Shown: positions 39,837-47,763 of the stretch, in pieces
Numbering within the stretch: the first letter of the stretch is position 1
Layout: each line of letters opens with the position of its first letter
Assembly: GCA_025127975.1 (NCBI GenBank)
Contig: JAHLYQ010000044.1
Span: 93,370 to 157,369 of the forward strand
Reading direction: 5' to 3'
From: Synechococcus sp. CS-1331
GTDB lineage: Bacteria; Cyanobacteriota; Cyanobacteriia; PCC-6307; Cyanobiaceae
Length of the DNA: 64,000 nucleotides
Made by a program: the position numbers and the translations under genes
Notes under the pieces: generated by a model
What the model saw: the letters and a program-made list of their open reading frames with translations, nothing else
Database searches by the model: none
Told to the model about the DNA's origin: nothing

Positions 39837-41060
39837 GTGAGCGTTGATCCAGTCGATCGGCTGCTATCGAGCTACGGCTATGGCCTGCCGAGTGAACTCA
39901 TCGCCCAGCGGCCGGTGGAGCCCCGTCACGACGCCAGGCTGCTGGTCGTCGATTCCATCGTTACAGGGCCCGCGCCCCATGCCCGCCACCTCACGGTGTG
40001 GGATCTGCAGCACGAGCTCAGGGCAGGTGATCTGCTCGTGGTCAACGACACCCGCGTGCTGCATGCCCGGCTCGAGGTCCGCCGCGCCAGCGGCGGAGCC
40101 GCCGAGCTGCTGGTGCTGGAGCCCTGGCAGCCGTCTGGAGCAGATCGGCAGGCGGTCGATGTCCCCGGTGCAGGCCCAGGGCGTTGGCTGTGCTTAGCCA
40201 AACCCGCCAAACGGCTCAGGCCCGGCGACAGCCTGGAGCTGATCGCCCCAGGGCAGCCGCCGCTTGTGGTCACGGTGCTGGGCAGCGATCCTGAAACCGG
40301 TGGCCGCATCGTGCAGTTCCCTGCGGCGTGTAGCGATGCCGCGGCGCTGGAGCCATTGCTGCTGCAGTACGGCGCGATCCCGCTGCCGCCCTACATCCAC
40401 GGGCACGAAGCTTCCGACCATGACCGCTACCAGACCCGCTATGCCGCCCGGCCGGGAGCCGTTGCGGCGCCAACGGCGGGTCTGCACTTGAGTGATGAGC
40501 TGCTCGCGGCAATCCGTGGGCGCGGCGTGGAGCTGGCCACCACCACATTGCATGTGGGCCTGGGCACCTTCCGGCCGGTGGAAACCGAAGACCTGAGCCA
40601 GCTGCAGCTGCACAGCGAGTGGGTGGAGGTGTCGCCCGAGCTTGTGGCGGCGGTGGCGGCCTGCAGGGCCCGGGGCGGCCGGGTGATCGCCATCGGCACC
40701 ACTTCGGTGCGCAGCCTGGAGGCGGTAGCCCAGCTGCACGGGGGCGAGCTGCGGCCCCACACCGGCCCGGTGAATCTGGTGATCCAACCGGGCTATCGCT
40801 TTGCTGTGGTGGAGGGCCTGCTCACCAACTTCCACCTGCCGAAAAGTTCCCTGTTGCTGCTGGTGAGTGCCCTGATCGGCCGCCAGCGCCTGCTGGCCCT
40901 CTACGCCGAGGCGATTTCGAGGCAGTACCGCTTCTTCTCCTACGGCGACGCCATGTGGATCGAGCCCCAGGCGGTGCTGGCGGAGGCACGGCCGGCGGCT
41001 CGGCTAGCCCGCAACATTCCAGCCGGACCGGAACAGCTTCCAGATGATCTGGAAGGGTGA
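39837..41060 (+). CDS. queA: tRNA preQ1(34) S-adenosylmethionine ribosyltransferase-isomerase
   Basis: QueA makes epoxyqueuosine in tRNA anticodons from preQ1. 407 residues from GTG 39837, longer than the usual 340-370. Family landmarks are [61 protein letters not shown] and [17 protein letters not shown]. The family normally ends soon after [11 protein letters not shown]; here about 30 more residues follow, and the last 18 codons run antisense across an hsdR remnant. This suggests the tail was created when foreign DNA landed at the 3' end. Confidence 0.92.
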   Translation: MSVDPVDRLLSSYGYGLPSELIAQRPVEPRHDARLLVVDSIVTGPAPHARHLTVWDLQHELRAGDLLVVNDTRVLHARLEVRRASGGAAELLVLEPWQPSGADRQAVDVPGAGPGRWLCLAKPAKRLRPGDSLELIAPGQPPLVVTVLGSDPETGGRIVQFPAACSDAAALEPLLLQYGAIPLPPYIHGHEASDHDRYQTRYAARPGAVAAPTAGLHLSDELLAAIRGRGVELATTTLHVGLGTFRPVETEDLSQLQLHSEWVEVSPELVAAVAACRARGGRVIAIGTTSVRSLEAVAQLHGGELRPHTGPVNLVIQPGYRFAVVEGLLTNFHLPKSSLLLLVSALIGRQRLLALYAEAISRQYRFFSYGDAMWIEPQAVLAEARPAARLARNIPAGPEQLPDDLEG

Positions 41061-41192
41061 TGGATGTTTTCCGGTGCCGGTGGCGACGGAGAGCAGGATG
41101 CGGTTCAGGCCACGGGCACCATGATCAGCGAGCAGATGTTCGCTCCAGTGCTGCGCCTCCGCCTGGGAGAGCTGCTCCGATTGGCGGCTCAC
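41004..41192 (-). pseudogene. hsdR (type I restriction R subunit) remnant
   Basis: Translating the minus strand gives [20 protein letters not shown] followed by WKLFRSGWN. This matches the DEAD-box motif I region of type I restriction R subunits, whose pattern is ILL-x-ATGTGKT-x3-FQI-x-WKL. The four residues after the Walker Lys are out of register: shifting one base in the A-run gives Thr-Ser-Ile-Thr, so a deletion and a compensating insertion are likely. The fragment stops after about 62 codons inside the 3' end of queA. Nothing before motif I is clearly HsdR-like. It is non-functional debris. Confidence 0.6.
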
Positions 41193-41211
41193 GGGGATCC
41201 GCGCAGCGGCA

Positions 41212-41613
41212 TCACCACAGGGTGTCCAGCTGTGGCAAAGCGCGCAGTTTGGCGTCAGCGGTGATCAGCCTCGCGCCCAGCTGCAGGGCCGTGGCCCCGA
41301 TCAGGCGATCCGCTGGATCGCCATGCTGAAACATGGGGCTGCGAGATAGCAGGGCAATCTCTGGTGTGATGGGCTGCACCTGCAGGCGCAGGGCTGCCAG
41401 CAGTTGCGTCAGGTAGAAACCGGCGCTGATGTCCTCCGGCAGCACCAGGCGCCCTCGTTCGTGCAAAAGGGCCAGCTCCCAGAGCGAAATGTCGGCAATG
41501 GCCAGCTCGTGGCTGGTTCGCCCCAGCTCAAGGGCTTGCCGGGCCGGGGCCGTGAGACGTTCGGGCTCATGGGCCCAGAACAGCAGGATGTGGGTATCAC
41601 AGATGGTCGGCAT
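41212..41613 (-). CDS. vapC: PIN-domain toxin, VapC-like
   Basis: 133-residue PIN nuclease. The four acidic positions are visible: Asp in TICDTHILLFW, Glu in ISLWELALL, Asp in HGDPADRLIGATA and Asp in RLITADAKL. The Met at 41613 starts the domain; the frame extends to 41667 without family sequence. Its start overlaps the antitoxin stop by 17 bases, the usual coupling in type II toxin-antitoxin pairs. Expected to cleave a specific RNA when the antitoxin is degraded. Confidence 0.87.
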   Translation of the reverse strand: MPTICDTHILLFWAHEPERLTAPARQALELGRTSHELAIADISLWELALLHERGRLVLPEDISAGFYLTQLLAALRLQVQPITPEIALLSRSPMFQHGDPADRLIGATALQLGARLITADAKLRALPQLDTLW

Positions 41614-41851
41614 CGCCACCCCAGGCCGCATCGGCCGTGTCTGGGCCCAGCGGCGACACCACGTCAACCAGCGTCACGCGGCCCTGCAGACCCTGGAGCC
41701 ACTGGCGGGCTGCCTGGGCGGGCTCGTGTTCGGCTTCCAGCCTGGCGATCACGTGGCCGCGGGAGGTGATCTGGATAGCCTCTCCCTCCTGCACCCGCTT
41801 CAGGTAGGCGGGGAGGTGCTGCCGTAGATGGGACACGGAAACGCGAGTCAT
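41597..41851 (-). CDS. Phd/YefM-family antitoxin
   Basis: 84 residues. The N-terminus TRVSVSHLRQHLPAYLKRVQ and EAIQITSRGHVIARLE are the Phd/YefM DNA-binding fold. The C-terminal half (QAARQWLQGLQGRVTLVDVV) should wrap the PIN toxin encoded just downstream. The Met at 41851 is fixed by the family; further upstream sequence in frame is unrelated. A palindrome directly upstream is a likely autoregulatory operator. Confidence 0.87.
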   Translation of the reverse strand: MTRVSVSHLRQHLPAYLKRVQEGEAIQITSRGHVIARLEAEHEPAQAARQWLQGLQGRVTLVDVVSPLGPDTADAAWGGDADHL

Positions 41852-41854
41852 GAT

Positions 41855-41875
41855 TTGTACATTTGGTCTGTACAA
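41855..41875 (-). promoter_or_regulatory. Palindromic operator of the Phd/VapC pair
   Basis: TTGTAC and GTACAA form a perfect 6-bp inverted repeat around 9 bases, beginning 3 bases upstream of the antitoxin start codon. On the coding strand the arm next to the start overlaps the expected ribosome-binding and initiation region. Phd-type antitoxins bind such sites to repress their own operon. Confidence 0.6.
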
Positions 41876-42056
41876 TCTAAGGCCTGTGCGTCGCCGGCCT
41901 GGCGGCTGGGGGAGGCGATGGAGCGAGCGGCGATTCGTACGATGCAATCCATCTCGGCGAACGATGCGCAGGCGACCGTTTACGGCGGTGAAGGTAAGCG
42001 GAGTTTCTGGAGGTGACGCCAAGCCGGCCAGCTGATCGCCATTCACTGGCTGCATC

Positions 42057-42086
42057 AAAAAGCCCCCGGGGTTATCCGGAGGCTTT
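42057..42086 (-). terminator. Rho-independent terminator of sodB
   Basis: On the minus strand AAAGCC-TCCGG-loop-CCCGG-GGCTTT forms an 11-bp stem with one mismatch (loop about 6 bases), followed by TTTTT. It starts about 35 bases after the sodB stop and is oriented for sodB. Confidence 0.8.
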
Positions 42087-42120
42087 GGTCCTGCTGGGGC
42101 TGGGGAGCCCCAAGCCGGTT

Positions 42121-42720
42121 TCAGGCCGCGGCCAGGTTGGCGGCTACGAAGTCCCAGTTCACCAGCTTCTCGAGGTAGGTGGTCATGTAATCGGGGCGGC
42201 GGTTCTGGTAGTCGAGGTAGTAGGCGTGCTCCCACACATCCATGGTGAGTAGGGCCTTCTGGCCGTGGGCCAGGGGCAGGTCGGCGTTGGCGGTCTTGGT
42301 GACCTTCAGGATGCCGCCATCGAGCACCAGCCAGGCCCAGCCGCTGCCGAACTGGGTGGCACCGGCAGCCTTGAACTGCTCAACGAAGGCTTCGAAACTG
42401 CCGAAGTCTGCGTTGATCTTCTCGGCCAGGGCGCCGCTGGGCTGGCCGCCGCCACCGGGCTTCATGCACTGCCAATAGAAGCTGTGGTTCCACACCTGGG
42501 CGGCGTTGTTGAACACGCCGGCCTTGCCAGCATCACCGGCCACGGCGGTGATCGTGTCTTCCAGGCTCTTGGCCTCGAGATCCGTGCCGGCCACCAGATT
42601 ATTCAAGTTGGTCACGTAGGCGGCATGGTGCTTGCCGTGGTGAAACTCGAGGGTGGAGCGGGAGATGTTGGGTTCGAGCGCATCGAGGCCGTAGGGCAGC
42701 GCTGGCAGCGTATGGGCCAT
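42121..42720 (-). CDS. sodB: Iron superoxide dismutase
   Basis: 199-residue SodB that removes superoxide in the cytoplasm. Metal ligands lie in FHHGKHHAAY, WNHSFYW and DVWEHAYYLDYQN. The Fe-type pattern is supported by the Gln in NNAAQVWNHSF and by AGATQFGSGWAWL. It is the last gene of the phasin-FKBP-sodB run, 54 bases after the FKBP gene, and has its own terminator. Confidence 0.95.
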   Translation of the reverse strand: MAHTLPALPYGLDALEPNISRSTLEFHHGKHHAAYVTNLNNLVAGTDLEAKSLEDTITAVAGDAGKAGVFNNAAQVWNHSFYWQCMKPGGGGQPSGALAEKINADFGSFEAFVEQFKAAGATQFGSGWAWLVLDGGILKVTKTANADLPLAHGQKALLTMDVWEHAYYLDYQNRRPDYMTTYLEKLVNWDFVAANLAAA

Positions 42721-42774
42721 GGATGGGGAGAAGGCAAAGCCGGAACCACCATCCTAACGATCGACTCCTTGGGC

Positions 42775-43371
42775 TCAGCCGCCGATGCGCACCAGCTCCA
42801 CCTCGAAGGTGAGGGTTGCGTTCGGCGGGATCACGCCGCCGGCGCCCCGCTCGCCGTAGGCCAGGTCGGGAGGAATCACCAGCTTGCGCTTACCGCCGAC
42901 TTTCATGCCGGCCACGCCCTCATCCCAGCCCTGGATGACTCGGCCAGCGCCAAGGGGGAAGGAAAAGGGGCCGCGGCCGTAGCTGCTGTCAAATTCGGTG
43001 CCGTTGGCCAGGGTGCCCCGGTAATTCACCACGACCGTTTGTCCGGTAGTGGCCTCGGCCCCATCTCCCACAACCAGATCTGTGATGCGCAGGCCACTGG
43101 CGCTGGTGCGCTCCTTGGGGGCGTTGAGCTCGCCGCCCAGGCCGGCGGCCTGGGCGATGTCGTTGTCGGTGGCCATGGCAAAGAGGGTGGGGTTGGGGTC
43201 GTCAGGATCCAGTTCCAGGCGGCTGTTGCCGATCGCAGGGCGCGATTCGGGGGCCGCCAAAAATCCTGGGGCAGGGGCCGCATTCACCGTGGTGGGGTTG
43301 ACCAGCTGGCTCACCAGGGCCAGCAGCAGACAGGCCACGCACACGGCGGAGCTGATCAGAATGTCGCGCAT
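42775..43371 (-). CDS. Exported FKBP-type peptidyl-prolyl isomerase
   Basis: 198 residues. An N-terminal hydrophobic segment (about 5-25, then NAAPAPG) is a signal peptide or anchor, so it acts in the periplasm or thylakoid lumen. A linker of about 60 residues leads to the FKBP domain (about 93-198) with [37 protein letters not shown] and [20 protein letters not shown]. The active-site Tyr, Asp, Phe and Ile positions are all present. It assists folding of exported proteins. Confidence 0.92.
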   Translation of the reverse strand: MRDILISSAVCVACLLLALVSQLVNPTTVNAAPAPGFLAAPESRPAIGNSRLELDPDDPNPTLFAMATDNDIAQAAGLGGELNAPKERTSASGLRITDLVVGDGAEATTGQTVVVNYRGTLANGTEFDSSYGRGPFSFPLGAGRVIQGWDEGVAGMKVGGKRKLVIPPDLAYGERGAGGVIPPNATLTFEVELVRIGG

Positions 43372-43406
43372 GGGAAGCTGCGGATCAGCCCGATTCTGCC
43401 GTCTGA

Positions 43407-43763
43407 TCAGTCGGGGATGTCCAGATCGGATGCTCCCTCAGCTCCCGAACGCTGGCGCAGGCCCCGCTCCAGCCGGTCAATGCGGCCCCGCAGTTCATCG
43501 AGTTCTTTCTGGCGGGCCAGGCCCAGGTCTTGCAGGAGTTGGTCCTTGTTGCGTTCCAGCTGGCGCTCGGCCTGCTGCTCGAGTTCCGGGGTTTCGCCGC
43601 GCAGGGCCTTGAGCACGTCTTCAACCAGGGCAGGGGCCTGGCTGGGGTCGAGCTTGCCGCTGCGCACCCACGCCTGGGTGACCGTACGCAGCCGCTCTGA
43701 CACCAGGGAGGTGGTGCCCAGGCCGCGCAGCAGCAGTTGTTGGAGCGGGTTATTCGGATCCAT
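43407..43763 (-). CDS. Phasin-like helical protein
   Basis: 118 residues. Mostly alpha-helix with an amphipathic N-terminal region ([21 protein letters not shown]) and a C-terminal coiled coil ([21 protein letters not shown] then [16 protein letters not shown]). The pattern resembles phasin / UbiK-type accessory proteins that coat granules or membranes. No specific partner is evident. It shares a short intergenic region with the divergent lnt gene. Confidence 0.65.
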   Translation of the reverse strand: MDPNNPLQQLLLRGLGTTSLVSERLRTVTQAWVRSGKLDPSQAPALVEDVLKALRGETPELEQQAERQLERNKDQLLQDLGLARQKELDELRGRIDRLERGLRQRSGAEGASDLDIPD

Positions 43764-43811
43764 GGCGGCAATATTCCTGGCTAAGCCTGGCCCTTCCTAA
43801 GGTCTGCTGCT

Positions 43812-45293
43812 ATGGGCAATAACCGTCTAGGCAGGTGGTGGCTGGCCGGAGCCGCGGGTCTGCTCGCCGGTTTGGCCCTTCCCCCCCTGGGCCTGCCGCC
43901 ATTGCTATGGCTGGCTTTGCTGCCGCTTTGGGCCCTGCCGGGGCTGGCCCATGGGGTTTGGGGTGGGGCCCTCTGGGGCGCGGCGGCGGTGCTGGTGAGT
44001 CACAGCTGGTTGCTGGGCCTCCATCCCCTCGACTGGATCGGTGTGCCGGCCCGCCTGAGCCTGCCCCTGGCCTGGCTGCTCCTGCTCAGTTGTGCGGCGG
44101 CCGCCTCCCTGTTGGTGGCCCTTTGGGTGGGGTTGGCACGCCGCCTCAATCCCCGCCGCTTCAGCAGTGCCCTGGTGCTCAGCGGCCTCTGGGGGCTGGT
44201 GGAGGTGTTGCTGGCCAAGGGCCCGTTGTTCTGGTTGGGCCTGGGGGCGGTGGCCCTGCCCGGCGACAGGGCCCTGGCCGGGCTGGCCAGCCTGGGGGGC
44301 ATGGGCCTACTGGCGATGGTCCAGCTGCTATTGGGCTGGTGCCTCTGGCGCTGCTGCAGTGGGCCCGACCGGCCCGGCTGGATCGCGGCCACCGCCGCTG
44401 CGGTGTTGATGAGCCATGGCCTGGGCGCTGCAGCCCTGCTGGCGCTTCCCCTGGGGACCAAGGCAGGCCCAGGGCCCGGTGATGGCGGCAACGTTGAACG
44501 GGTGCTGGTGCTGCAGCCGGCCATCCCTACCCGCCAGAAGTTCCAGTGGGTCCAGCAGGTGCGCCTGCAGCAGCGCCTGGCGGCTGCCCTGGCGGAGGCA
44601 GAGCAGCGCAGGGTGGATCTGGTGCTCTTGCCCGAGGGCGCCCTCGGGCTGGAGCCTGAGCTCTCCCCCCAGCCACCGGTTGAGCTGATCGGCGGGGGCT
44701 TCCGCTGGCAAGAGGTGGCAGGTGAACCGCAACAACGCAGTGCCCTGCTGCGATTTGCCCCTGGGGAGGCCCGGGCCAGCAGCTGGTTGGACAAGCACCG
44801 GCTGGTGCCCCTGGGCGAATGGGTTCCCTTCGCGGGTGTGGGGCGCTGGAGCGGCCTCTCCGCCGTGGGTGGCCTCCAGCCAGGAGCTGCATCGAGGCTG
44901 TTGCCCAGGCTGGCGGGTCCCATCGCCGGGGCCATCTGTTATGAGCTTTCCGATGGCGCTGCCCTGGCGACTGCCGTGCGCAACGGGGGCGGCTGGCTGC
45001 TGGCCAGTGCCAATCTGGATCCCTACCCGGCGATGCTCCAGCAGCAGTTCCAGGCCCTAGCCCAGCTGCGGGCGATTGAAACGGGGCGCTGGCTGGTGAG
45101 TGCGGCCAATACGGGGCCGAGCCTGTTGGTGAATGCCCGCGGCAAGGTCATCACCGCCCTGCCAGCTGGCAGGGCGGCCAGCGGCGTATTCGAGCTGCCG
45201 CGTCTGCGCTCACTCACCCCCTACGACCGTTGGGGGGAGGGGCCCCTTTTGTTGGGGCTTGCGGCGGCCGCAGTTTTGCGCTGGCGGCAGTGA
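43812..45293 (+). CDS. lnt: Apolipoprotein N-acyltransferase
   Basis: 493-residue membrane enzyme adding the third acyl chain to lipoproteins. About six or seven N-terminal membrane helices (to about residue 215) precede the nitrilase-like domain with the catalytic Glu in LLPEGALGLEP, Lys in WLDKHRLVPLGEWVPF and Cys in GAICYELSDG. A last hydrophobic helix ends the protein. Its last 80 bases overlap the opposite-strand crcB gene. Helix count is an estimate. Confidence 0.93.
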   Translation: MGNNRLGRWWLAGAAGLLAGLALPPLGLPPLLWLALLPLWALPGLAHGVWGGALWGAAAVLVSHSWLLGLHPLDWIGVPARLSLPLAWLLLLSCAAAASLLVALWVGLARRLNPRRFSSALVLSGLWGLVEVLLAKGPLFWLGLGAVALPGDRALAGLASLGGMGLLAMVQLLLGWCLWRCCSGPDRPGWIAATAAAVLMSHGLGAAALLALPLGTKAGPGPGDGGNVERVLVLQPAIPTRQKFQWVQQVRLQQRLAAALAEAEQRRVDLVLLPEGALGLEPELSPQPPVELIGGGFRWQEVAGEPQQRSALLRFAPGEARASSWLDKHRLVPLGEWVPFAGVGRWSGLSAVGGLQPGAASRLLPRLAGPIAGAICYELSDGAALATAVRNGGGWLLASANLDPYPAMLQQQFQALAQLRAIETGRWLVSAANTGPSLLVNARGKVITALPAGRAASGVFELPRLRSLTPYDRWGEGPLLLGLAAAAVLRWRQ

Positions 45294-45717
45294 TCCAGCT
45301 GCTGCCGATGGTGTAACCCAAGGCCACCAGCGCTAGCCCGCCGCAGAGGCTCGCCAGCAGAACCAGCCCTGCTGCCCAGCCATGGCCGGCCAGCAGGGCC
45401 CGGGCCAGCTGCAGCATCCAGGAGGAGAAGGTGGTGAGCGATCCGCAAAAGCCAATACCGGCCCACAACATCAGCCGTTTGCGCCGGTTTGCCTGGGCCA
45501 GCACCACGCCGATTAACAGGCAGCCCACCATGTTGGCGACGAAGTCGGCCGCCACCAGGCCGCGCAGGCCACCCACCCCGGCGGTGCCAATCCCTTCAAG
45601 GCGCCAACGCAGTAGGGCGCCGGGGATGGCGCCAGCAGCCACCAGACCCAGATCGCGCAGGTCGCCGTGCAGGCTCCGCGCTGGGATCCCACCTATTCCA
45701 TCCTTTATCCCACTCAT
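45214..45717 (-). CDS. crcB: Fluoride channel CrcB/Fluc, copy 2
   Basis: 167 residues with four hydrophobic helices and the pore motif GFCGSLTTFSSW and NMVGCLLIG. Fluc proteins export fluoride as dual-topology dimers. The start overlaps the upstream crcB stop by 4 bases, and the end runs 80 bases into lnt on the other strand; the last 25 or so residues are a basic low-complexity tail. Both N- and C-termini are longer than in the usual 125-residue protein. Confidence 0.88.
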   Translation of the reverse strand: MSGIKDGIGGIPARSLHGDLRDLGLVAAGAIPGALLRWRLEGIGTAGVGGLRGLVAADFVANMVGCLLIGVVLAQANRRKRLMLWAGIGFCGSLTTFSSWMLQLARALLAGHGWAAGLVLLASLCGGLALVALGYTIGSSWITAASAKLRPPQAPTKGAPPPNGRRG

Positions 45718-46103
45718 GCTCCTGCTCCCAGGGAGAGGCCCAGCAGCATCGCCACCAGGCCGCCGGCCACCGATCCGCCAGCCAGCACGGCCGCTTCGCG
45801 CCAGTTACGTGAGATCAACTCATGGCGCAGTTCGGCGCTGAAGGTGGAGAAGGTGCTGAAGCTGCCTAGAAAGCCCGTGCCCAGCAGCAGTAGCAGCCGG
45901 CGAGATCCCTCGCCGCAGCTCTGCTCCAAGCCCACCATCAGGCCGAGGGCAAAACAGGCAATGACGTTGACGCCGAAGGTTCCCCAGTGTCTTCGGGGCA
46001 ACACCGGCTCGAGATGATCCACTACCCGGAAGCGCAACCAGGCCCCGGGAACGGCCCCGATGGCCACCAATAGGGCTTCTCCCCCCGGGGTCCCTGCGGC
46101 CAT
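45714..46103 (-). CDS. crcB: Fluoride channel CrcB/Fluc, copy 1
   Basis: 129 residues from the Met at 46103 (MAAGTPGGEALL); a longer frame upstream is not family-like. Four helices, pore motif TGFLGSFSTFSTFSAEL and FGVNVIACFALG. First of a tandem pair with ATGA overlap, so the two products are made together. Paired Fluc genes usually encode fixed-topology subunits that form one antiparallel heterodimer. Confidence 0.9.
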   Translation of the reverse strand: MAAGTPGGEALLVAIGAVPGAWLRFRVVDHLEPVLPRRHWGTFGVNVIACFALGLMVGLEQSCGEGSRRLLLLLGTGFLGSFSTFSTFSAELRHELISRNWREAAVLAGGSVAGGLVAMLLGLSLGAGA

Positions 46104-46135
46104 GGACGTGCGGCAATGCTGGGCAAGTCTCGCTC

Positions 46136-46381
46136 TCAGCTCTCGCTTTGGCAGGCCGAGGGGTCCTGGCGGCGAAACAGGCCATCTAGGTAGTGGCGGG
46201 CGACGGCCCGATCGGGGCAACCCTGTTGGAACAGGAAGCCGGCCAGGGCTGCCTGCATCAGTCGGTATTGGTCCCACTGGGGGTGGATCCGCACGAACTC
46301 ACGCATGGCGTCGTAGAGGTCCTCGGGAAACTGATTCTCGACGGAAACGGAGCTGGGTGCGTGATCTGGGATCTGAAGCAT
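46136..46381 (-). CDS. DUF2811 family protein
   Basis: 81 residues from the Met at 46381. The core SVENQFPEDLYDAMREFVRIHP and QYRLMQAALAGFLFQQGC followed by ARHYLDGLF is the DUF2811 family known from cyanobacteria. The frame continues upstream to 46528 without similarity. Helical, no catalytic residues evident. Spaced 32 bases upstream of crcB on the same strand. Function unknown. Confidence 0.85.
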   Translation of the reverse strand: MLQIPDHAPSSVSVENQFPEDLYDAMREFVRIHPQWDQYRLMQAALAGFLFQQGCPDRAVARHYLDGLFRRQDPSACQSES

Positions 46382-46747
46382 GGAGCCAGTGACTGGAGCT
46401 CCATCACCCCACGGCACCGCCGGATTCGTCAAAGGTGGCTCCAGGGGGTGGGTCTGGTAAGACCCGCAGGGTCCCCATCCTGTTGTTGGGCTTTCTGCAG
46501 CCTGGGCTTGGGGCCGGAAGTCGTTCAAGCGGTGCCGTCAAGGGGGCCGGCTTTTTCCCCTGAGCCGCCGAAGCAGACCTGCTGCAGAAGCCGATCCGCC
46601 GCCGCTGCCCTGGGGAAAAGCCAGGGTGGAGCTGGGGAGAAGGGTATCGAGGTGGGGAAAAGCCCATTGCTCAGCAGTGGTGATCAATCCCAGGGCCGGT
46701 GGCGACAGCGGCTTATGGCCTACTGGGCGATCTTTGCTTTGAGATCT
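46382..46747. other. Long intergenic region before the hli gene
   Basis: About 370 bases without a supported gene. It is rich in G and C with several short repeats of GGGGAAAAG-like and GCCCC-like strings. It must hold the upstream control region of the hli gene and of DUF2811 in the opposite direction. No tRNA or recognised small RNA was found. Confidence 0.4.
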
Positions 46748-46765
46748 GTTACAGTCTCTTTAAGT
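46748..46765 (+). promoter_or_regulatory. Possible HLR1-like element upstream of hli
   Basis: GTTACAGT at 46748 matches the HLR1 half-site form (G/T)TTACA(A/T)(A/T) at 7 of 8 positions. The second half two bases later, CTTTAAGT, is poor. HLR1 is bound by RpaB, the regulator that works with NblS. The site lies 21-38 bases before the hli start codon. Weak evidence. Confidence 0.3.
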
Positions 46766-46785
46766 TTCGTAACCAACGAAAAATC

Positions 46786-46929
46786 ATGCCTGAATCCACC
46801 ACTCGTTTTGGTTTCGTTGCCTTCGCTGAAACCTGGAATGGTCGTTTGGCCATGCTCGGCTTTGTCATCGGCCTCGGCACTGAAGTCCTTACCGGCCAGG
46901 GCATCCTCGGCCAACTGGGTCTGGGCTGA
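46786..46929 (+). CDS. hli: High-light-inducible protein (Hli)
   Basis: 47-residue one-helix protein. The segment ETWNGRLAMLGFVIG is the chlorophyll-binding signature with the ExxNGRxAM motif, and the helix continues to about residue 35. Hlips bind chlorophyll and carotenoid and quench energy at photosystem assembly and repair. The ATG at 46786 is favoured over the longer frame starting at 46699. It has its own strong terminator downstream. Confidence 0.93.
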   Translation: MPESTTRFGFVAFAETWNGRLAMLGFVIGLGTEVLTGQGILGQLGLG

Positions 46930-46967
46930 ATTTCGCCCGACCAATAGCCCCGATTGAGGCCTGGTTT

Positions 46968-46998
46968 GAGCCCCGGCGGTTATCCCGCTGGGGCTTTT
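46968..46998 (+). terminator. Rho-independent terminator of hli
   Basis: AGCCCCGGCGG and CCGCTGGGGCT form an 11-bp stem with one G-U pair around a TTATC loop, ending in TTTT. It lies about 40 bases after the hli stop. Confidence 0.85.
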
Positions 46999-47005
46999 GC
47001 TTGGC

Positions 47006-47671
47006 TCACCCTTTTGTGGCTATCAGGGCAAAAAAAGGATCGCCTTTGCCGCCGATCCACCCCAGGGGGCCTGGCGCCCGGGTTTCCTCCGCAACCTGCA
47101 GCGGCCTGGGCCAGCCCTGGGCCAGGAGCACTCGCTCGACATAGGCCAGGTGGTCCCTGTCGCTGCCATCAGCCCAGATCTGGGGAGCCTTCTGAAAGAA
47201 CATCCGGTTGCTGAAGGCCACGATCAGCTCTCCGCGGGGACGCACTACCCGCAGCAGCTCGGTGGCTATGGCTTCCGGATTTTGTAGGTACTGCCAGCCG
47301 GCCACTATCAGCGCCACATCCACGCTGTCATCGGGCAATGGCAGGCCCAGGTCGGTATTGAGGTTCTGCAGCCAGTGCCGGTCAAGCCTGGGGTTGGCTG
47401 CCAGCTCCTGGGCGTTGAGCCCATGGCCAATCACTTGCTCGTAGCTGACATCATCCGGCAGGTGGCTGACCCAGCTACTCATCAGATCGAGCACCACTGC
47501 GCAGGCGGGAATGCGCTGGCGGTAGAGCAGGGTTAGCCGTTGGCGGAAGCTGGCATCAAGGTGCTGTACGAAGCGGGGTTCGGCGTAGAAGAGGGCGTCG
47601 TCGGAGCGGTCGAGCTTGTCGCGCTCGGCCTCACTCAGCACCGGCACGGGCGCAGAACCGGGCGGAATCAT
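47006..47671 (-). CDS. SAM-dependent methyltransferase-like protein
   Basis: 221 residues. VVLDLMSSWVSHLP replaces the standard glycine-rich motif I, while SVDVALIVAGWQYLQNPEAIATELLRVVRPRGELIV is the Methyltransf_11 post-core pattern. The glycine-poor motif I is unusual and could mean weakened SAM binding, but it is common to a group of cyanobacterial proteins. It lies between hli and OCP, convergent with hli and divergent from OCP across 92 bases. Substrate unknown. Confidence 0.7.
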   Translation of the reverse strand: MIPPGSAPVPVLSEAERDKLDRSDDALFYAEPRFVQHLDASFRQRLTLLYRQRIPACAVVLDLMSSWVSHLPDDVSYEQVIGHGLNAQELAANPRLDRHWLQNLNTDLGLPLPDDSVDVALIVAGWQYLQNPEAIATELLRVVRPRGELIVAFSNRMFFQKAPQIWADGSDRDHLAYVERVLLAQGWPRPLQVAEETRAPGPLGWIGGKGDPFFALIATKG

Positions 47672-47763
47672 GGGTCGGGGCGGCTACTTTCAGGTCAATT
47701 ATCAAACCGATCGCCCAGGGGCTAGAGTCTGCAAAGTTCCTTAACAATTGGGATTTAAAGCGC

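Noticed and set aside
41613-42235. Longer starts for the VapC toxin (41667) and its antitoxin (42235)
   Set aside because: Upstream residues are Arg/Pro-rich and unlike either family; the internal Met codons begin the conserved domains.
42265-43800. 511-codon open frame on the plus strand
   Set aside because: Covers sodB, FKBP and the phasin-like gene in antisense; those three match known families.
46382-46785. Search for a small RNA (SRP, 6S or similar) in the gap before hli
   Set aside because: No conserved core of any of these RNAs was recognised; a covariance-model search would be needed.
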